In this document: positions 42,611 through 50,964 of the stretch, piece after piece
Numbering within the stretch: the first letter of the stretch is position 1
Layout: every line of letters starts with the position of its first letter
Assembly: GCA_947457925.1 (NCBI GenBank)
Contig: CANGYA010000001.1
Span: 1-64,000 of the forward strand
DNA from: Cytophagales bacterium
GTDB taxonomy: Bacteria; Bacteroidota; Bacteroidia; Cytophagales; Thermoflexibacteraceae
Reading direction: 5' to 3'
DNA: 64,000 nt
The notes under the pieces: generated by a model
Databases searched by the model: none
The model's input: the letters and a program-made list of their open reading frames with translations, nothing else
Told to the model about the DNA's origin: nothing
Translations under genes and position numbers: made by a program

Positions 42611-44248
42611 ATGGCAGCTAAAAAAATTGTTTTCGATACAGAAGCAATCAATAAATTGAAAAAAGGCGTTGATACATTAGCAGACGCAGTAAAATCTACT
42701 TTGGGACCAAAAGGTCGTAATGTAATTATCGACAAAAAATTTGGTGCTCCTTCAGTTACCAAAGACGGTGTAACTGTAGCCAAAGAAATTGAATTGAAAG
42801 ACAGCATCGAGAACATGGGTGCGCAGTTAATTAAAGAAGTAGCTTCTAAAACGGCTGATGCAGCAGGCGATGGCACTACTACAGCAACTGTTTTGGCACA
42901 AGCAATTTTTGCAAATGGTATCAAGACTGTAGCAGCAGGTGCAAATCCGATGGACATTAAGAGAGGTATTGACAAGGCTGTAATTGAGGTAGTTAAAAAC
43001 TTAAAAGCACAGTCAAGAAGTATTACCAACTCTAATGAAATTGGTCAAGTGGCTACTATTTCTGCAAATAGTGATACAGAAATTGGTCAAATGATTGCAA
43101 AAGCAATGGACGAAGTAGGTAAAGATGGCGTTATCACTGTAGAAGAAGCAAAAGGTACTGACACTGAATTGAAAGTGGTGAAAGGTATGCAATTCGACAG
43201 AGGTTATTTGTCGCCTTACTTTGTTACAAACACAGATAAAATGGAAGCAGAATTAGAAAATGCTTTCTTATTAATCTGCGATAAGAAAATCTCATCAATG
43301 AAAGAATTGTTACCTGTATTAGAAGCAGTAGCTCAAACAGGTCGTCCATTGGTAATCATCTCTGAAGAAGTAGATGGTGAAGCATTGGCTACATTGGTAG
43401 TAAATAAATTACGTGGTGCGTTGAAAGTGGCTGCTGTTAAGGCTCCGGGCTTTGGCGACCGCAGAAAAGCAATGTTAGAAGATATTGCAGTATTGACAGG
43501 CGGTACTGTAGTTTCTGAAGAAAGAGGTTACAAATTAGAAAATGCAACTATCCAATACTTGGGTAGAGCGGAAAAAGTGATTGTTGATAAAGACAACACG
43601 ACTATTGTGAAAGGTGCTGGTGAGCAAAAGAATGTTGATGCTCGTATCGCCGAAATCAAATCACAAATGGAAAGAACTACATCTGACTATGACCGTGAGA
43701 AATTACAAGAAAGATTGGCTAAATTGTCTGGTGGCGTGGCTATCTTGTATATCGGTGCAGCTACAGAAGTAGAAATGAAAGAGAAAAAAGATAGAGTAGA
43801 TGACGCATTACACGCAACTCGTGCTGCGGTACAAGAAGGTATCATTGCAGGTGGTGGTGTAGCTCTTATCCGTGCTATCAAAGCTGTAGAAAACTTGAAA
43901 GGCGACAACGCTGACCAAACTACAGGTATTCAAATCGTAAGAGTAGCTATTGAAGCTCCTTTGCGTACTATCGTAGCTAACGCAGGTGGCGAAGGTTCTG
44001 TAGTAGTAAACAGAGTGAAAAATGGTAAAGATGATTACGGTTACAATGCAAGAGAAGACAAATTTGAGCCTATGTTTGCAGCAGGTATCATCGACCCTAC
44101 GAAAGTAACTCGTTTGGCTTTGGAAAATGCAGCTTCTATCGCAGGTTTATTATTGACTACTGCGTGTGTAGTAGCAGAAGAACCAGAAGAAAATGCAGCT
44201 CCATCTATGCCAGCAGGTGGCATGGGCGGAATGGGTGGCATGATGTAA
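42611..44248 (+). CDS. groEL: Chaperonin GroEL
   Basis: The 545-residue ATP-driven folding chamber. Landmarks are [18 protein letters not shown], the ATP-site [11 protein letters not shown] near residue 87, [16 protein letters not shown] in the apical domain, GGGVALIRA, and the Gly/Met-rich tail [10 protein letters not shown]. Two 15-base tandem copies of TTTTCTAATTAAnAA lie directly before the start codon. A strong terminator follows. Confidence 0.98.
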   Translation: MAAKKIVFDTEAINKLKKGVDTLADAVKSTLGPKGRNVIIDKKFGAPSVTKDGVTVAKEIELKDSIENMGAQLIKEVASKTADAAGDGTTTATVLAQAIFANGIKTVAAGANPMDIKRGIDKAVIEVVKNLKAQSRSITNSNEIGQVATISANSDTEIGQMIAKAMDEVGKDGVITVEEAKGTDTELKVVKGMQFDRGYLSPYFVTNTDKMEAELENAFLLICDKKISSMKELLPVLEAVAQTGRPLVIISEEVDGEALATLVVNKLRGALKVAAVKAPGFGDRRKAMLEDIAVLTGGTVVSEERGYKLENATIQYLGRAEKVIVDKDNTTIVKGAGEQKNVDARIAEIKSQMERTTSDYDREKLQERLAKLSGGVAILYIGAATEVEMKEKKDRVDDALHATRAAVQEGIIAGGGVALIRAIKAVENLKGDNADQTTGIQIVRVAIEAPLRTIVANAGGEGSVVVNRVKNGKDDYGYNAREDKFEPMFAAGIIDPTKVTRLALENAASIAGLLLTTACVVAEEPEENAAPSMPAGGMGGMGGMM

Positions 44249-44294
44249 TAACACCTCTCCTTATTCTGTTAAGAATAGAAGGTTAGATAAATAT

Positions 44295-44332
44295 AAAAAA
44301 CAGCTACTTCTAACGAGGTAGCTGTTTTTTTA
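44295..44332 (+). terminator. Terminator after groEL
   Basis: CAGCTAC pairs with GTAGCTG around TTCTAACGAG, with flanking A-run and seven T's that extend the stem. Confidence 0.9.
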
Positions 44333-44399
44333 TTACAATGGATTAGCTAAATATTGTTCGGATAAAGAAAAATGTAGCCTATATTTTTTAAGCCACGAC

Positions 44400-45311
44400 C
44401 TATTGATAACCCAATCTATCCAATAAGTTTTTCTTATTTCGCCAATCTGGTTCAACTTTTACATATTGTTCCAAAAATACTTTTTTGCCAAAGAACTTCT
44501 CCATGTTCTTACGAGCCTCGATACCTACTTTTTTCAGCTTTTCGCCTTGATGCCCTATCAAAATACCTTTCTGTGTAGGTCTTTCTACCAAAATTTCGGC
44601 TCTTACCTTCAAAATAGTAGGCTCATCTTTAAAAGACGTAATGATGACTTCGCAGCAATACGGAATTTCTTTGGTGTAATTCACAAATATTTGTTCACGA
44701 ATCATCTCTGCCGCAAAAAATCTTTCAGGTTTATCTGTGATTGCCTCCTTGTCATAATAAGCGGGGTGTTCAGGCAAATATTTGATGATAAGGTCAAATA
44801 TTTGAGCCGTATTCGTACCTTGTAAGGCGGATACAGGCAAAATTTCGGCTATTTCTAACTGGTCTTTGAGAGTTTCTTGCCAAAATTGTTTCTGTTCCTC
44901 TACTTTTTCTGGAGCTACCAAATCAATTTTGTTGATTAACAAAATGATTTTGGCGGTAGCTTTTTTGAGGGGTCTTACAATTTCTTCTACCGAAGGTGAG
45001 TCAAACATATCTGTAACCAACAAAATTACATCTGCATCTTCTATAGACGTATGCACAAAGTCCATCATGGCTTTGTGGAGTTCGTAGGCAGGTTGCATAA
45101 TACCGGGCGTATCTGAATAGACAATCTGAAAATCATCTCCATTCAAAATTCCCATGATGCGGTGGCGAGTTGTCTGTGCCTTAGACGAAATAATAGACAG
45201 CTTTTCTCCAATCATTTGGTTCATCAAAGTAGATTTCCCCACATTTGGCTTCCCTACGATATTCACAAACCCTGCTTTGTGGGGTGTTGTAACTTCTTGA
45301 TTATCAGGCAT
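44400..45311 (-). CDS. era: Ribosome-assembly GTPase Era
   Basis: A 303-residue GTPase that binds 16S rRNA during 30S assembly. The G domain has GKPNVGKSTLMNQMIG, the switch-II DTPGI and NKID; the C-terminal KH domain has GILIGHQGEKLKKVG. ATG 45311 starts the standard N-terminus (HKAGFVNIVGKPN); the frame running to 45380 adds AT-rich noise that overlaps the promoter. Transcribed divergently from the initiator tRNA gene with overlapping promoters. Confidence 0.96.
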   Translation of the reverse strand: MPDNQEVTTPHKAGFVNIVGKPNVGKSTLMNQMIGEKLSIISSKAQTTRHRIMGILNGDDFQIVYSDTPGIMQPAYELHKAMMDFVHTSIEDADVILLVTDMFDSPSVEEIVRPLKKATAKIILLINKIDLVAPEKVEEQKQFWQETLKDQLEIAEILPVSALQGTNTAQIFDLIIKYLPEHPAYYDKEAITDKPERFFAAEMIREQIFVNYTKEIPYCCEVIITSFKDEPTILKVRAEILVERPTQKGILIGHQGEKLKKVGIEARKNMEKFFGKKVFLEQYVKVEPDWRNKKNLLDRLGYQ

Positions 45312-45358
45312 ATAAATAATTTGTAAAATAAAACAGCAATATTTTTTAAAAAAGTTTA

Positions 45359-45389
45359 CAAATATACTTGTTTTTCTCAAATAAACAAA
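45359..45389 (-). promoter_or_regulatory. Promoter of era
   Basis: On the minus strand TTTG (45386-45389), a 19-base spacer and TATATTTG (45359-45366) match the Bacteroidota promoter exactly, 48 bases before the era start. Confidence 0.65.
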
Positions 45390-45398
45390 CGACCTTTG
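45368..45398 (+). promoter_or_regulatory. Promoter of the initiator tRNA
   Basis: TTG (45368-45370), 20 bases, then GACCTTTG (45391-45398), one base from TAnnTTTG, with the tRNA starting 23 bases later. It overlaps the era promoter on the other strand almost completely. Confidence 0.55.
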
Positions 45399-45420
45399 CA
45401 GGGCAATTTTGAAACAACAT

Positions 45421-45493
45421 CGCGGGATGGAGCAGTTGGTAGCTCGTTGGGCTCATAACCCAAAGGCCGGAGGTTCGAGTCCTCCTCCCGCTA
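45421..45493 (+). tRNA. Initiator tRNA-Met (CAT anticodon)
   Basis: Cloverleaf of 73 nt without an encoded CCA. The anticodon loop CTCATAA is closed by three G:C pairs (GGG/CCC), the T arm is GGAGG-TTCGAGT-CCTCC, and the D arm is GAGC...GCTC. The acceptor stem pairs GCGGGA with TCCCGC, leaving C1 opposite T72 unpaired. A mismatch at 1:72 and the three G:C pairs are the marks of an initiator tRNA, and the 5' part is nearly identical to E. coli tRNA-fMet. Confidence 0.95.
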
Positions 45494-45583
45494 CTAATGA
45501 TAAAAGAGCATACGGTTTGTAAACTGTATGCTCTTTTTTATGACTTTACTCCTCATCTTTTTTCCTCGTCTATTCAATCTCTC

Positions 45584-46642
45584 ATGGTGTATGATTATTT
45601 GGTAATTGGTCAGGGGCTTGGTGGTAGTGCTTTAGCTTACCAACTGACACAGGCAGGGCAAAAAGTATTGGTCATAGACAACCAATATGCAAATAGTGCC
45701 AGTCGAGTGGCAGCAGGCTTGTTCAATCCGATTACGGGTAATGAAATGAAAAAAACATGGTGGGCAGACCGTCTATTTCCCTATCTTTTGGCTTTTTATC
45801 AAGAAGTAGAACAGACAGTAGGGCAGCAGTTTTTGTTTCAATTACCTATTTACAAACCGTTTGAGAGTATAGAGCAACAAAATCATTGTTTGGCAGAAAG
45901 TATAGAAGGTATTTACCAAAATTATCTGAATCCTCAAACAGCTACTCAACGCTATGACACAACGGTTTTTCAGCCTTTTGGCGGCGTAGAAATTTTGCGG
46001 GCAGGTTATGTGGACACACAAGTCTATTTGGAAAGCCTTAAAGAGTGGTTGGTGGCTCAAAATGCCTATTGGGAGGAAGATTTTAACGAAAACCTCTTAA
46101 CAATAACGCCAGATACGGTTGTGTACAAAGAAATAAAAGCTAAAAACATTGTTTTCTGTCGGGGTCGTGGAGATGCTAACTCTATTTTTTGGTCTTGGTT
46201 GCCCTTCAAGCACGCTAAAGGAGATATTTTGCAAGTAACTTTTACAGACGGAAAGTACGAAAATATTATTAACAAGGGCTGTTGGATTATTCCAAGAAAA
46301 GACGGCACTTATAGAGTGGGTTCGAATTATGATTGGACAGACCTTACTGATGTACCCTCCGAGAAAGCCCACAAAGAAATTACGGATAAACTGAATAAAT
46401 TAACTAAATTGTCTTACCATATTATAGGGCAGCAGGCGGGAGTTCGTCCTACCAATACAGACCGCCGTCCTTTTATTGGCAGACACCCTAAGTATAGTAA
46501 TTTGTTGATTTTTAATGGATTAGGCACAAAAGGTGTTTCTTTAAGCCCTTATTTTGCGAATCATTTGGTGGCTTATCTATTAAAACAAGCCCCCTTAGAG
46601 GCAAGTGTTGCAGTGGAAAGACATATTCGTTACTATTCTTAA
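45584..46642 (+). CDS. FAD-dependent oxidoreductase (DAO family)
   Basis: A 352-residue flavoprotein. The N-terminus YDYLVIGQGLGGSALAYQL is a Rossmann FAD site, VIDNQYANSASRVAAGLFNP follows, and the C-terminal QQAGVRPTNTDRRPFIGRHP with GTKGVSLSPYFANHL is typical of the D-amino-acid/glycine oxidase fold. The substrate is unknown; no thiamine or amino-acid genes are adjacent. ATG 45584 is used since the longer frame (from 45497) overlaps the region just after the tRNA and lacks similarity. Confidence 0.88.
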   Translation: MVYDYLVIGQGLGGSALAYQLTQAGQKVLVIDNQYANSASRVAAGLFNPITGNEMKKTWWADRLFPYLLAFYQEVEQTVGQQFLFQLPIYKPFESIEQQNHCLAESIEGIYQNYLNPQTATQRYDTTVFQPFGGVEILRAGYVDTQVYLESLKEWLVAQNAYWEEDFNENLLTITPDTVVYKEIKAKNIVFCRGRGDANSIFWSWLPFKHAKGDILQVTFTDGKYENIINKGCWIIPRKDGTYRVGSNYDWTDLTDVPSEKAHKEITDKLNKLTKLSYHIIGQQAGVRPTNTDRRPFIGRHPKYSNLLIFNGLGTKGVSLSPYFANHLVAYLLKQAPLEASVAVERHIRYYS

Positions 46643-46774
46643 TCTTCTGGTGGTCGTTTCGTCTATTTTTGTAATTATCAATCAATTAAAAAAAAATGGT
46701 ATATATTTTTTTTTACACCTCATTTTATTATATTACCATTCTTTATAAGTCATATAATTCATTTTTTTTCAATT

Positions 46775-46808
46775 TTTGTATAAAACTTACAAAGTTTATA
46801 TAACTTTG
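46775..46808 (+). promoter_or_regulatory. Promoter of siaC-like gene
   Basis: TTTG (46775-46778), 22 bases, then TAACTTTG (46801-46808), 36 bases before the start codon. The spacer is one base longer than usual. Confidence 0.5.
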
Positions 46809-46843
46809 AAAACCATTAATATAGACAGAAACTACAAAAATAT

Positions 46844-47233
46844 ATGGAAAATATAGTCCTTGAAGCAAATATGGAGCAATTTACGCCCTTTGTATATTTT
46901 AATTCACGAACAGGGGTTTGCGAAATTTCGGGTGAATCTTACTTAGAAAAAACTTATGCTTTTTATGACCCTTTATATGTTTGGTTAAACGAATATACTA
47001 CCACTGTTCGTAAACCACTTACAATGAACTTCAAACTTCGCTATATGAATACAAGTAGTTCGAAGTGTATTTTGATGATGTTAAAAATCTTGAAGGATTA
47101 CCAACAACAAGGCGGACAAGTGGCAGTGAATTGGTATATTAAGAAAGAAGATGAGGTGATGTTGGAAGAAGTAGAGGATTTGAAGGAAGAAGCAGAAATG
47201 CAAATTAATCTTATACAAGTAGATGCCTTGTAG
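46844..47233 (+). CDS. siaC: SiaC-family regulatory phosphoprotein (DUF1987)
   Basis: A 129-residue protein of the DUF1987/SiaC family. In Pseudomonas, SiaC is switched by phosphorylation (SiaB kinase, SiaA phosphatase) and controls a diguanylate cyclase. Conserved features are TPFVYFNSRTGVCEISGESY near the front, FYDPLYVWLNEY, and the core NFKLRYMNTSSSKCILMMLK with its Ser/Thr cluster, the likely phospho-site. The tail is acidic. siaA and siaB are not adjacent, so pathway and target here are unknown. Confidence 0.88.
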   Translation: MENIVLEANMEQFTPFVYFNSRTGVCEISGESYLEKTYAFYDPLYVWLNEYTTTVRKPLTMNFKLRYMNTSSSKCILMMLKILKDYQQQGGQVAVNWYIKKEDEVMLEEVEDLKEEAEMQINLIQVDAL

Positions 47234-47238
47234 CCGTT

Positions 47239-47282
47239 AAAAAAGCACAATCTTAATTGTTTGATTAAGATTGTGCTTTTTC
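47239..47282 (+). terminator. Terminator after siaC
   Basis: AAAAAGCACAATCTTAAT pairs with ATTAAGATTGTGCTTTTT around six bases, six bases after the stop codon, with the T-run built into the stem. Confidence 0.88.
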
Positions 47283-47495
47283 ATTTGTGCTTTATCACGC
47301 CTTCAAAAATATTTTGGTAGTACCCTATGAAAATGCTGTAAAGATTTTTAAGCCCTAAGATTAATTTTTTTGGCAATAAATATCGAAAGCACAATATTTC
47401 TTAGTAATTATGCACGTAAAGGCGTAGCAGTCTTGTTACGTGATAGTATTCATCTATTTTTATAGCAAAATTATATTCTACTCACTTATACAAAC

Positions 47496-48377
47496 ATGGC
47501 AGTATTAGTTAATAAAAATTCTCGTGTAATTGTGCAAGGTTTCACAGGCTCGGAAGGTTCTTTCCATGCTCAACAAATGATAGAGTACGGCACAAAGGTA
47601 GTAGGTGGCGTAACCCCCGGCAAAGGTGGTAGCAAACACTTAGACAGATATGTTTTTAATACGGTGGCAGATGCCGTAGAAAAAGAAGGTGCAGACGTAT
47701 CTATTATTTTCGTTCCGCCAGCATTTGCAGCAGATGCTATCATGGAGGCAGCAGATGCAGGTATCAAGGTAATTATCACAATTACAGAGGGTATTCCTGT
47801 AAAAGATATGATGTATGCCAAAGAATTTATCAAAGGCAAAAATTGCCGTTTGATAGGACCTAATTGCCCCGGCGTAATTACTGCCGAAGAATGTAAAGTA
47901 GGTATCATGCCGGGCTTTATCTTCAAAAAAGGTACGATTGGTTTGGTGTCTAAGTCGGGTACTTTGACGTATGAAGCTGTTGACCAATTAACTAAGGCTG
48001 GTTTGGGACAAACTACAGCTATTGGTATCGGTGGCGACCCTATCATTGGTACAACGACCAAAGAAGCCGTAGAATTATTGATGGATGACCCTGAAACAGA
48101 GGGTATTGTGATGATTGGCGAAATTGGCGGTAGTTATGAAGCAGACGCAGCTCGTTGGATTAAAGAACATGGCAACAAAAAGCCTGTGGTTGGTTTCATT
48201 GCAGGACAAACTGCACCTCCGGGCAAACGTATGGGACACGCAGGGGCTATTGTAGGTGGTTCTGATGATACAGCAGCAGCCAAAATGAAAATCATGCGTG
48301 AGTGTGGTTTGCACGTAGTAGATTCTCCTGCACACATTGGCGAAACAATGTTAAGAGTATTGAGAGGCGGTAAATAA
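47496..48377 (+). CDS. sucD: Succinyl-CoA synthetase alpha subunit
   Basis: Citric-acid-cycle enzyme subunit that binds CoA and is phosphorylated on histidine. The 293 residues include the CoA-binding [22 protein letters not shown]-like [21 protein letters not shown], and the active-site His248 in [11 protein letters not shown]. The beta subunit gene is not adjacent. Stand-alone transcription unit with its own terminator. Confidence 0.97.
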   Translation: MAVLVNKNSRVIVQGFTGSEGSFHAQQMIEYGTKVVGGVTPGKGGSKHLDRYVFNTVADAVEKEGADVSIIFVPPAFAADAIMEAADAGIKVIITITEGIPVKDMMYAKEFIKGKNCRLIGPNCPGVITAEECKVGIMPGFIFKKGTIGLVSKSGTLTYEAVDQLTKAGLGQTTAIGIGGDPIIGTTTKEAVELLMDDPETEGIVMIGEIGGSYEADAARWIKEHGNKKPVVGFIAGQTAPPGKRMGHAGAIVGGSDDTAAAKMKIMRECGLHVVDSPAHIGETMLRVLRGGK

Positions 48378-48396
48378 TAAGCCTTTTGATAAAAAA

Positions 48397-48438
48397 AAGT
48401 CTTTGGCAAAGATATTTTCTTTGTCAAAGGCTTTTTTT
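48397..48438 (+). terminator. Terminator after sucD
   Basis: AAGTCTTTGGCAAAG pairs with CTTTGTCAAAGGCTT (G:T wobbles included) around seven bases, followed by TTTTT. Confidence 0.82.
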
Positions 48439-48499
48439 TATGGGTACAAAATCGTATTTTTCTTTGCAGTATAGTTATTTCCACCAATTCATCAAAACT

Positions 48500-49060
48500 A
48501 TGTCAATCACCTTACAAAAAGGCAACAGTGTCAATTTGAGTAAAAAAGAACCCGGGCTTAAAAAGATTATGATAGGTTTGGGTTGGGAGTTTCGCACAAG
48601 TAGCCAAGTAGATTTAGATGCCTCTGTATTTATGCTCAACGCAGTAAGCAAAGTACCCCAAGATGAATACTTTGTATTTTACAACAATCTACGTTCTCCA
48701 GACGGGGCGGTGCAACACACAGGCGACAACCGCACAGGCGTAGGCGATGATGACGATGAAATGATTTTGGCAAATTTGTCTTTGGTACAAGGTGCTATTA
48801 CAGATTTGGTGTTTATTGTGTCCATTCATGAGGCTTTTCAACGCAGACATAGTTTTGGATTATTGAAAGATGCCTACATTAGATTGGTAGATGTGGAGTC
48901 TAAACGAGAAATTTTGCGGTATGATTTAGATGCAGAGTTTACGGCTTATACAGATGTAGAGTTTGGACGTTTGCAAAGAGTAAATGAGGAGTGGTATTTC
49001 CGAGCTTCGGGGATTGGTGGTAGCTTGGGTTTACAAGGATATGTAGATAAATATGTGTAA
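48500..49060 (+). CDS. TerD-family stress protein
   Basis: A 186-residue protein of the TerD/TerZ/CABP family, linked to tellurite, phage and envelope stress; these bind calcium. It shows LGWEFRTSSQVDLDASVFML, the acidic GDDDDEMI calcium loop following NRTGV, and the C-terminal EFGRLQRVNEEWYF. ATG 48500 gives the usual SITLQKGNSVNLSKK start; the frame from 48386 runs through the sucD terminator and is rejected. No other ter genes are adjacent. Confidence 0.92.
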   Translation: MSITLQKGNSVNLSKKEPGLKKIMIGLGWEFRTSSQVDLDASVFMLNAVSKVPQDEYFVFYNNLRSPDGAVQHTGDNRTGVGDDDDEMILANLSLVQGAITDLVFIVSIHEAFQRRHSFGLLKDAYIRLVDVESKREILRYDLDAEFTAYTDVEFGRLQRVNEEWYFRASGIGGSLGLQGYVDKYV

Positions 49061-49093
49061 ATCACCGTATCATAGTATAGTATGTCAAACTAT

Positions 49094-49140
49094 AATTTTT
49101 GAAACTATAAGACTTTCAAAACCTTATAGTTTCAAAAATT
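49094..49140. terminator. Bidirectional terminator
   Basis: A perfect 18-bp stem (AATTTTTGAAACTATAAG with its complement at 49123-49140) around 11 bases, between the convergent terD-like gene and the small membrane protein. Confidence 0.85.
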
Positions 49141-49148
49141 AATTGTTT

Positions 49149-49457
49149 TTATCGTTGAAAGAAGTTAAACAGTTCTGCAAACTTATCGTTGGGTTGCACC
49201 ACAACCACCATTAGCCCCAAAGCCAACAACAAAACTACCACCGCCAACCAATGTAAGGTATCTTGTTCTTGTTGGATAAAAACCCTGAACAAAGCCCACA
49301 AAAATAATACGGGTGTGCCAAAGACACTGAGAATCAACAAAATTTCATAGATAAACTTAAAAACAACCCATTTAAGGGCAAACAAACGTATGGCTATTAA
49401 CACGAGGTTGAGTGCAAAGGCACTTAGCCCTTGATAAAAAACATGGTTGATTTTCAT
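49149..49457 (-). CDS. Small membrane protein
   Basis: A 102-residue protein with three hydrophobic helices (about 10-30, 35-60, 70-92) and a short polar end (QPNDKFAELFNFFQR). No family recognised. ATG 49457 is the likely start; an in-frame ATG 21 bases further upstream is possible. Single-gene unit. The frame is well placed against the shared terminator, which supports its being real. Confidence 0.6.
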   Translation of the reverse strand: MKINHVFYQGLSAFALNLVLIAIRLFALKWVVFKFIYEILLILSVFGTPVLFLWALFRVFIQQEQDTLHWLAVVVLLLALGLMVVVVQPNDKFAELFNFFQR

Positions 49458-49506
49458 GATTATAGAGATTGTGAGCAAATCTAATGAATAGAGTTGATGA
49501 ATAATG

Positions 49507-49562
49507 CCTTTTTAGCCCTCCTTGTGGGCGGTGCGACGTTTCGCAGGGTTGGGTGGGGCTAT
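49507..49562. repeat. 56-bp dispersed repeat, copy 2
   Basis: The reverse complement of 6235-6290 with two differences. Begins CCTTTTTAGCCCTCC and ends GGGTGGGGCTAT. It stands alone in a gap between genes, 43 kb from copy 1. Confidence 0.85.
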
Positions 49563-49692
49563 CACAAAATCACATTCATCAACCCTAAGATAGAAAAATT
49601 TACAAAATACACTGCGGACAAACTCTATATTTTATTAGGCAAGCATAGCTTTTTGTGTAACTTGCCAATCATTTTTACATATATCAACAACC

Positions 49693-50469
49693 ATGAACTA
49701 TATCGTTTCTTTTGAAAATGGCATTAAGACATTTTCGTTTAACCAACCCAAAAAGAAAAACCCTGTAGGGATAGATGCCTTTGAAGGATTGTTGGCTTGT
49801 TTGGCAGAAAGCCAGCAAGATGGCACAAAGGTTTTGGTACTGAAGGGCGAAGGCGGTAATTTTTGTGCAGGGGCAGACCTTACGGCAGGCATGGCGGATA
49901 GCCGTTTTGCAGACGTTGCTAATTTCTTGCGGAATTATGCCAACCCTACGATTTTAGGGCTACGCAAAGCTCCGTTCCCTGTCATTGCCCAAGTGCAAGG
50001 CATTTGTGTAGGCATTGGGTTTAGTTTGGCATTGGCTTGTGATATGGTGCTGGCAGACAAAACAGCCGTATTTAGCCAAATTTTTGCTAAAATAGGTTTG
50101 GCTACAGACGGAGGCAGTGGCTACTTATTGCCTAAAACGGTAGGCTACCACAAGGCTTTTGAAATAGCTACTTCGGCAAGTATGATTTTGGCGGAGGAAG
50201 CCCAAAAGTTAGGCTTGGTCAATCATTTGTTTGAAAATCAGGAGGAATTGAACACGCAAGTTAGCCAAATAGCTCAATATTTTGTTACTGCTCCTTCATT
50301 GGCTATTGCTGCTATCAAAGAGAATCTCAACGAAGGTTTTATAGAACATTTGGCAGCTACCTTAGAAAAAGAGGCGGTGAATCAGGGAAAATGTTTCCAA
50401 ACGCAAGACTTTATGGAAGGTGTAACGGCATTTTTTGAAAAGAGAAAGGCGAATTTTACAGGTAAATAA
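49693..50469 (+). CDS. Enoyl-CoA hydratase/isomerase (crotonase family)
   Basis: A 258-residue acyl-CoA enzyme. The oxyanion-hole signatures are GGNFCAGADLT and the GICVGIGFSLALACD segment. At the position of the second hydratase glutamate it has KIGLATDGGSGYLLPK, that is Asp in place of Glu, as in PaaG-type isomerases (KLGLVPD-GGS). An isomerase acting on unsaturated or ring-opened acyl-CoA is therefore likelier than a plain hydratase. Monocistronic. Confidence 0.88.
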   Translation: MNYIVSFENGIKTFSFNQPKKKNPVGIDAFEGLLACLAESQQDGTKVLVLKGEGGNFCAGADLTAGMADSRFADVANFLRNYANPTILGLRKAPFPVIAQVQGICVGIGFSLALACDMVLADKTAVFSQIFAKIGLATDGGSGYLLPKTVGYHKAFEIATSASMILAEEAQKLGLVNHLFENQEELNTQVSQIAQYFVTAPSLAIAAIKENLNEGFIEHLAATLEKEAVNQGKCFQTQDFMEGVTAFFEKRKANFTGK

Positions 50470-50498
50470 GTAGCAAGAAGTAATTTTTAATTAGTAAA

Positions 50499-50547
50499 TT
50501 TTTAGTTAATAAATAGACCTTAACAACGTCTATTTATTAACTAAAAA
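50499..50547. terminator. Long hairpin after the crotonase gene
   Basis: TTTTTAGTTAATAAATAGAC (50499-50518) and its perfect inverted copy (50528-50547) around nine bases, 30 bases past the stop codon. The stem is very AT-rich; it may end transcription or be a repeat. Confidence 0.6.
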
Positions 50548-50573
50548 TAGTACGTTAGCACTTAATTATCTAC

Positions 50574-50589
50574 GAAGTTGTTTAGGATT
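50574..50589. repeat. GTTTAGGATT repeat arm
   Basis: GAAGTTGTTTAGGATT, the exact inverted copy of 3562-3577. Confidence 0.55.
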
Positions 50590-50964
50590 GTAAAAAATTT
50601 CCAATCAAAGGTGTATTTCGTAGGTGTCCAATCTAAAATTAGCTTTTGAAGTTGTTTGCCAAAGAAAGTAACTTTTTCACAACTCCTACGTAGTGATAAT
50701 AACTTGTACTCAGACCTTCAACAAAATCCCTCAATTACTTGACTAAAACGGTTATTTTGATACAGACGTATGAAATAAATAGAAAAAAAATTCTTTTTCT
50801 GTAAAAAAATACCGAAATTAACACCACTGAAACGTATGTACGAATTTCTGGGGCGGAGTACACCTCATCACAAGCTAATAGCTTGTTTTTGAAGCAGTTG
50901 TAGTTACTTCCAATTTCTTTGTTTTTTGGTACATTCTATATAGACAAGTTAACTCCAAAGCACT

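Larger units (their letters stand above)
50470..50964. other. Intergenic stretch before WG-repeat gene
   Basis: No gene seen. Contains the 20-bp hairpin above, a TACGTTAGCACTTAAT piece related to the repeats at 54471 and 57779, and a copy of the GAAGTTGTTTAGGATT arm (50574-50589) also found at 3468 and 3562. The last 300 bases are unremarkable. Confidence 0.5.

Noticed and set aside
49494-49715. A 73-codon frame starting before the crotonase gene
   Set aside because: Begins in repeat copy 2 and overlaps the real crotonase start; the encoded residues reflect the repeat.
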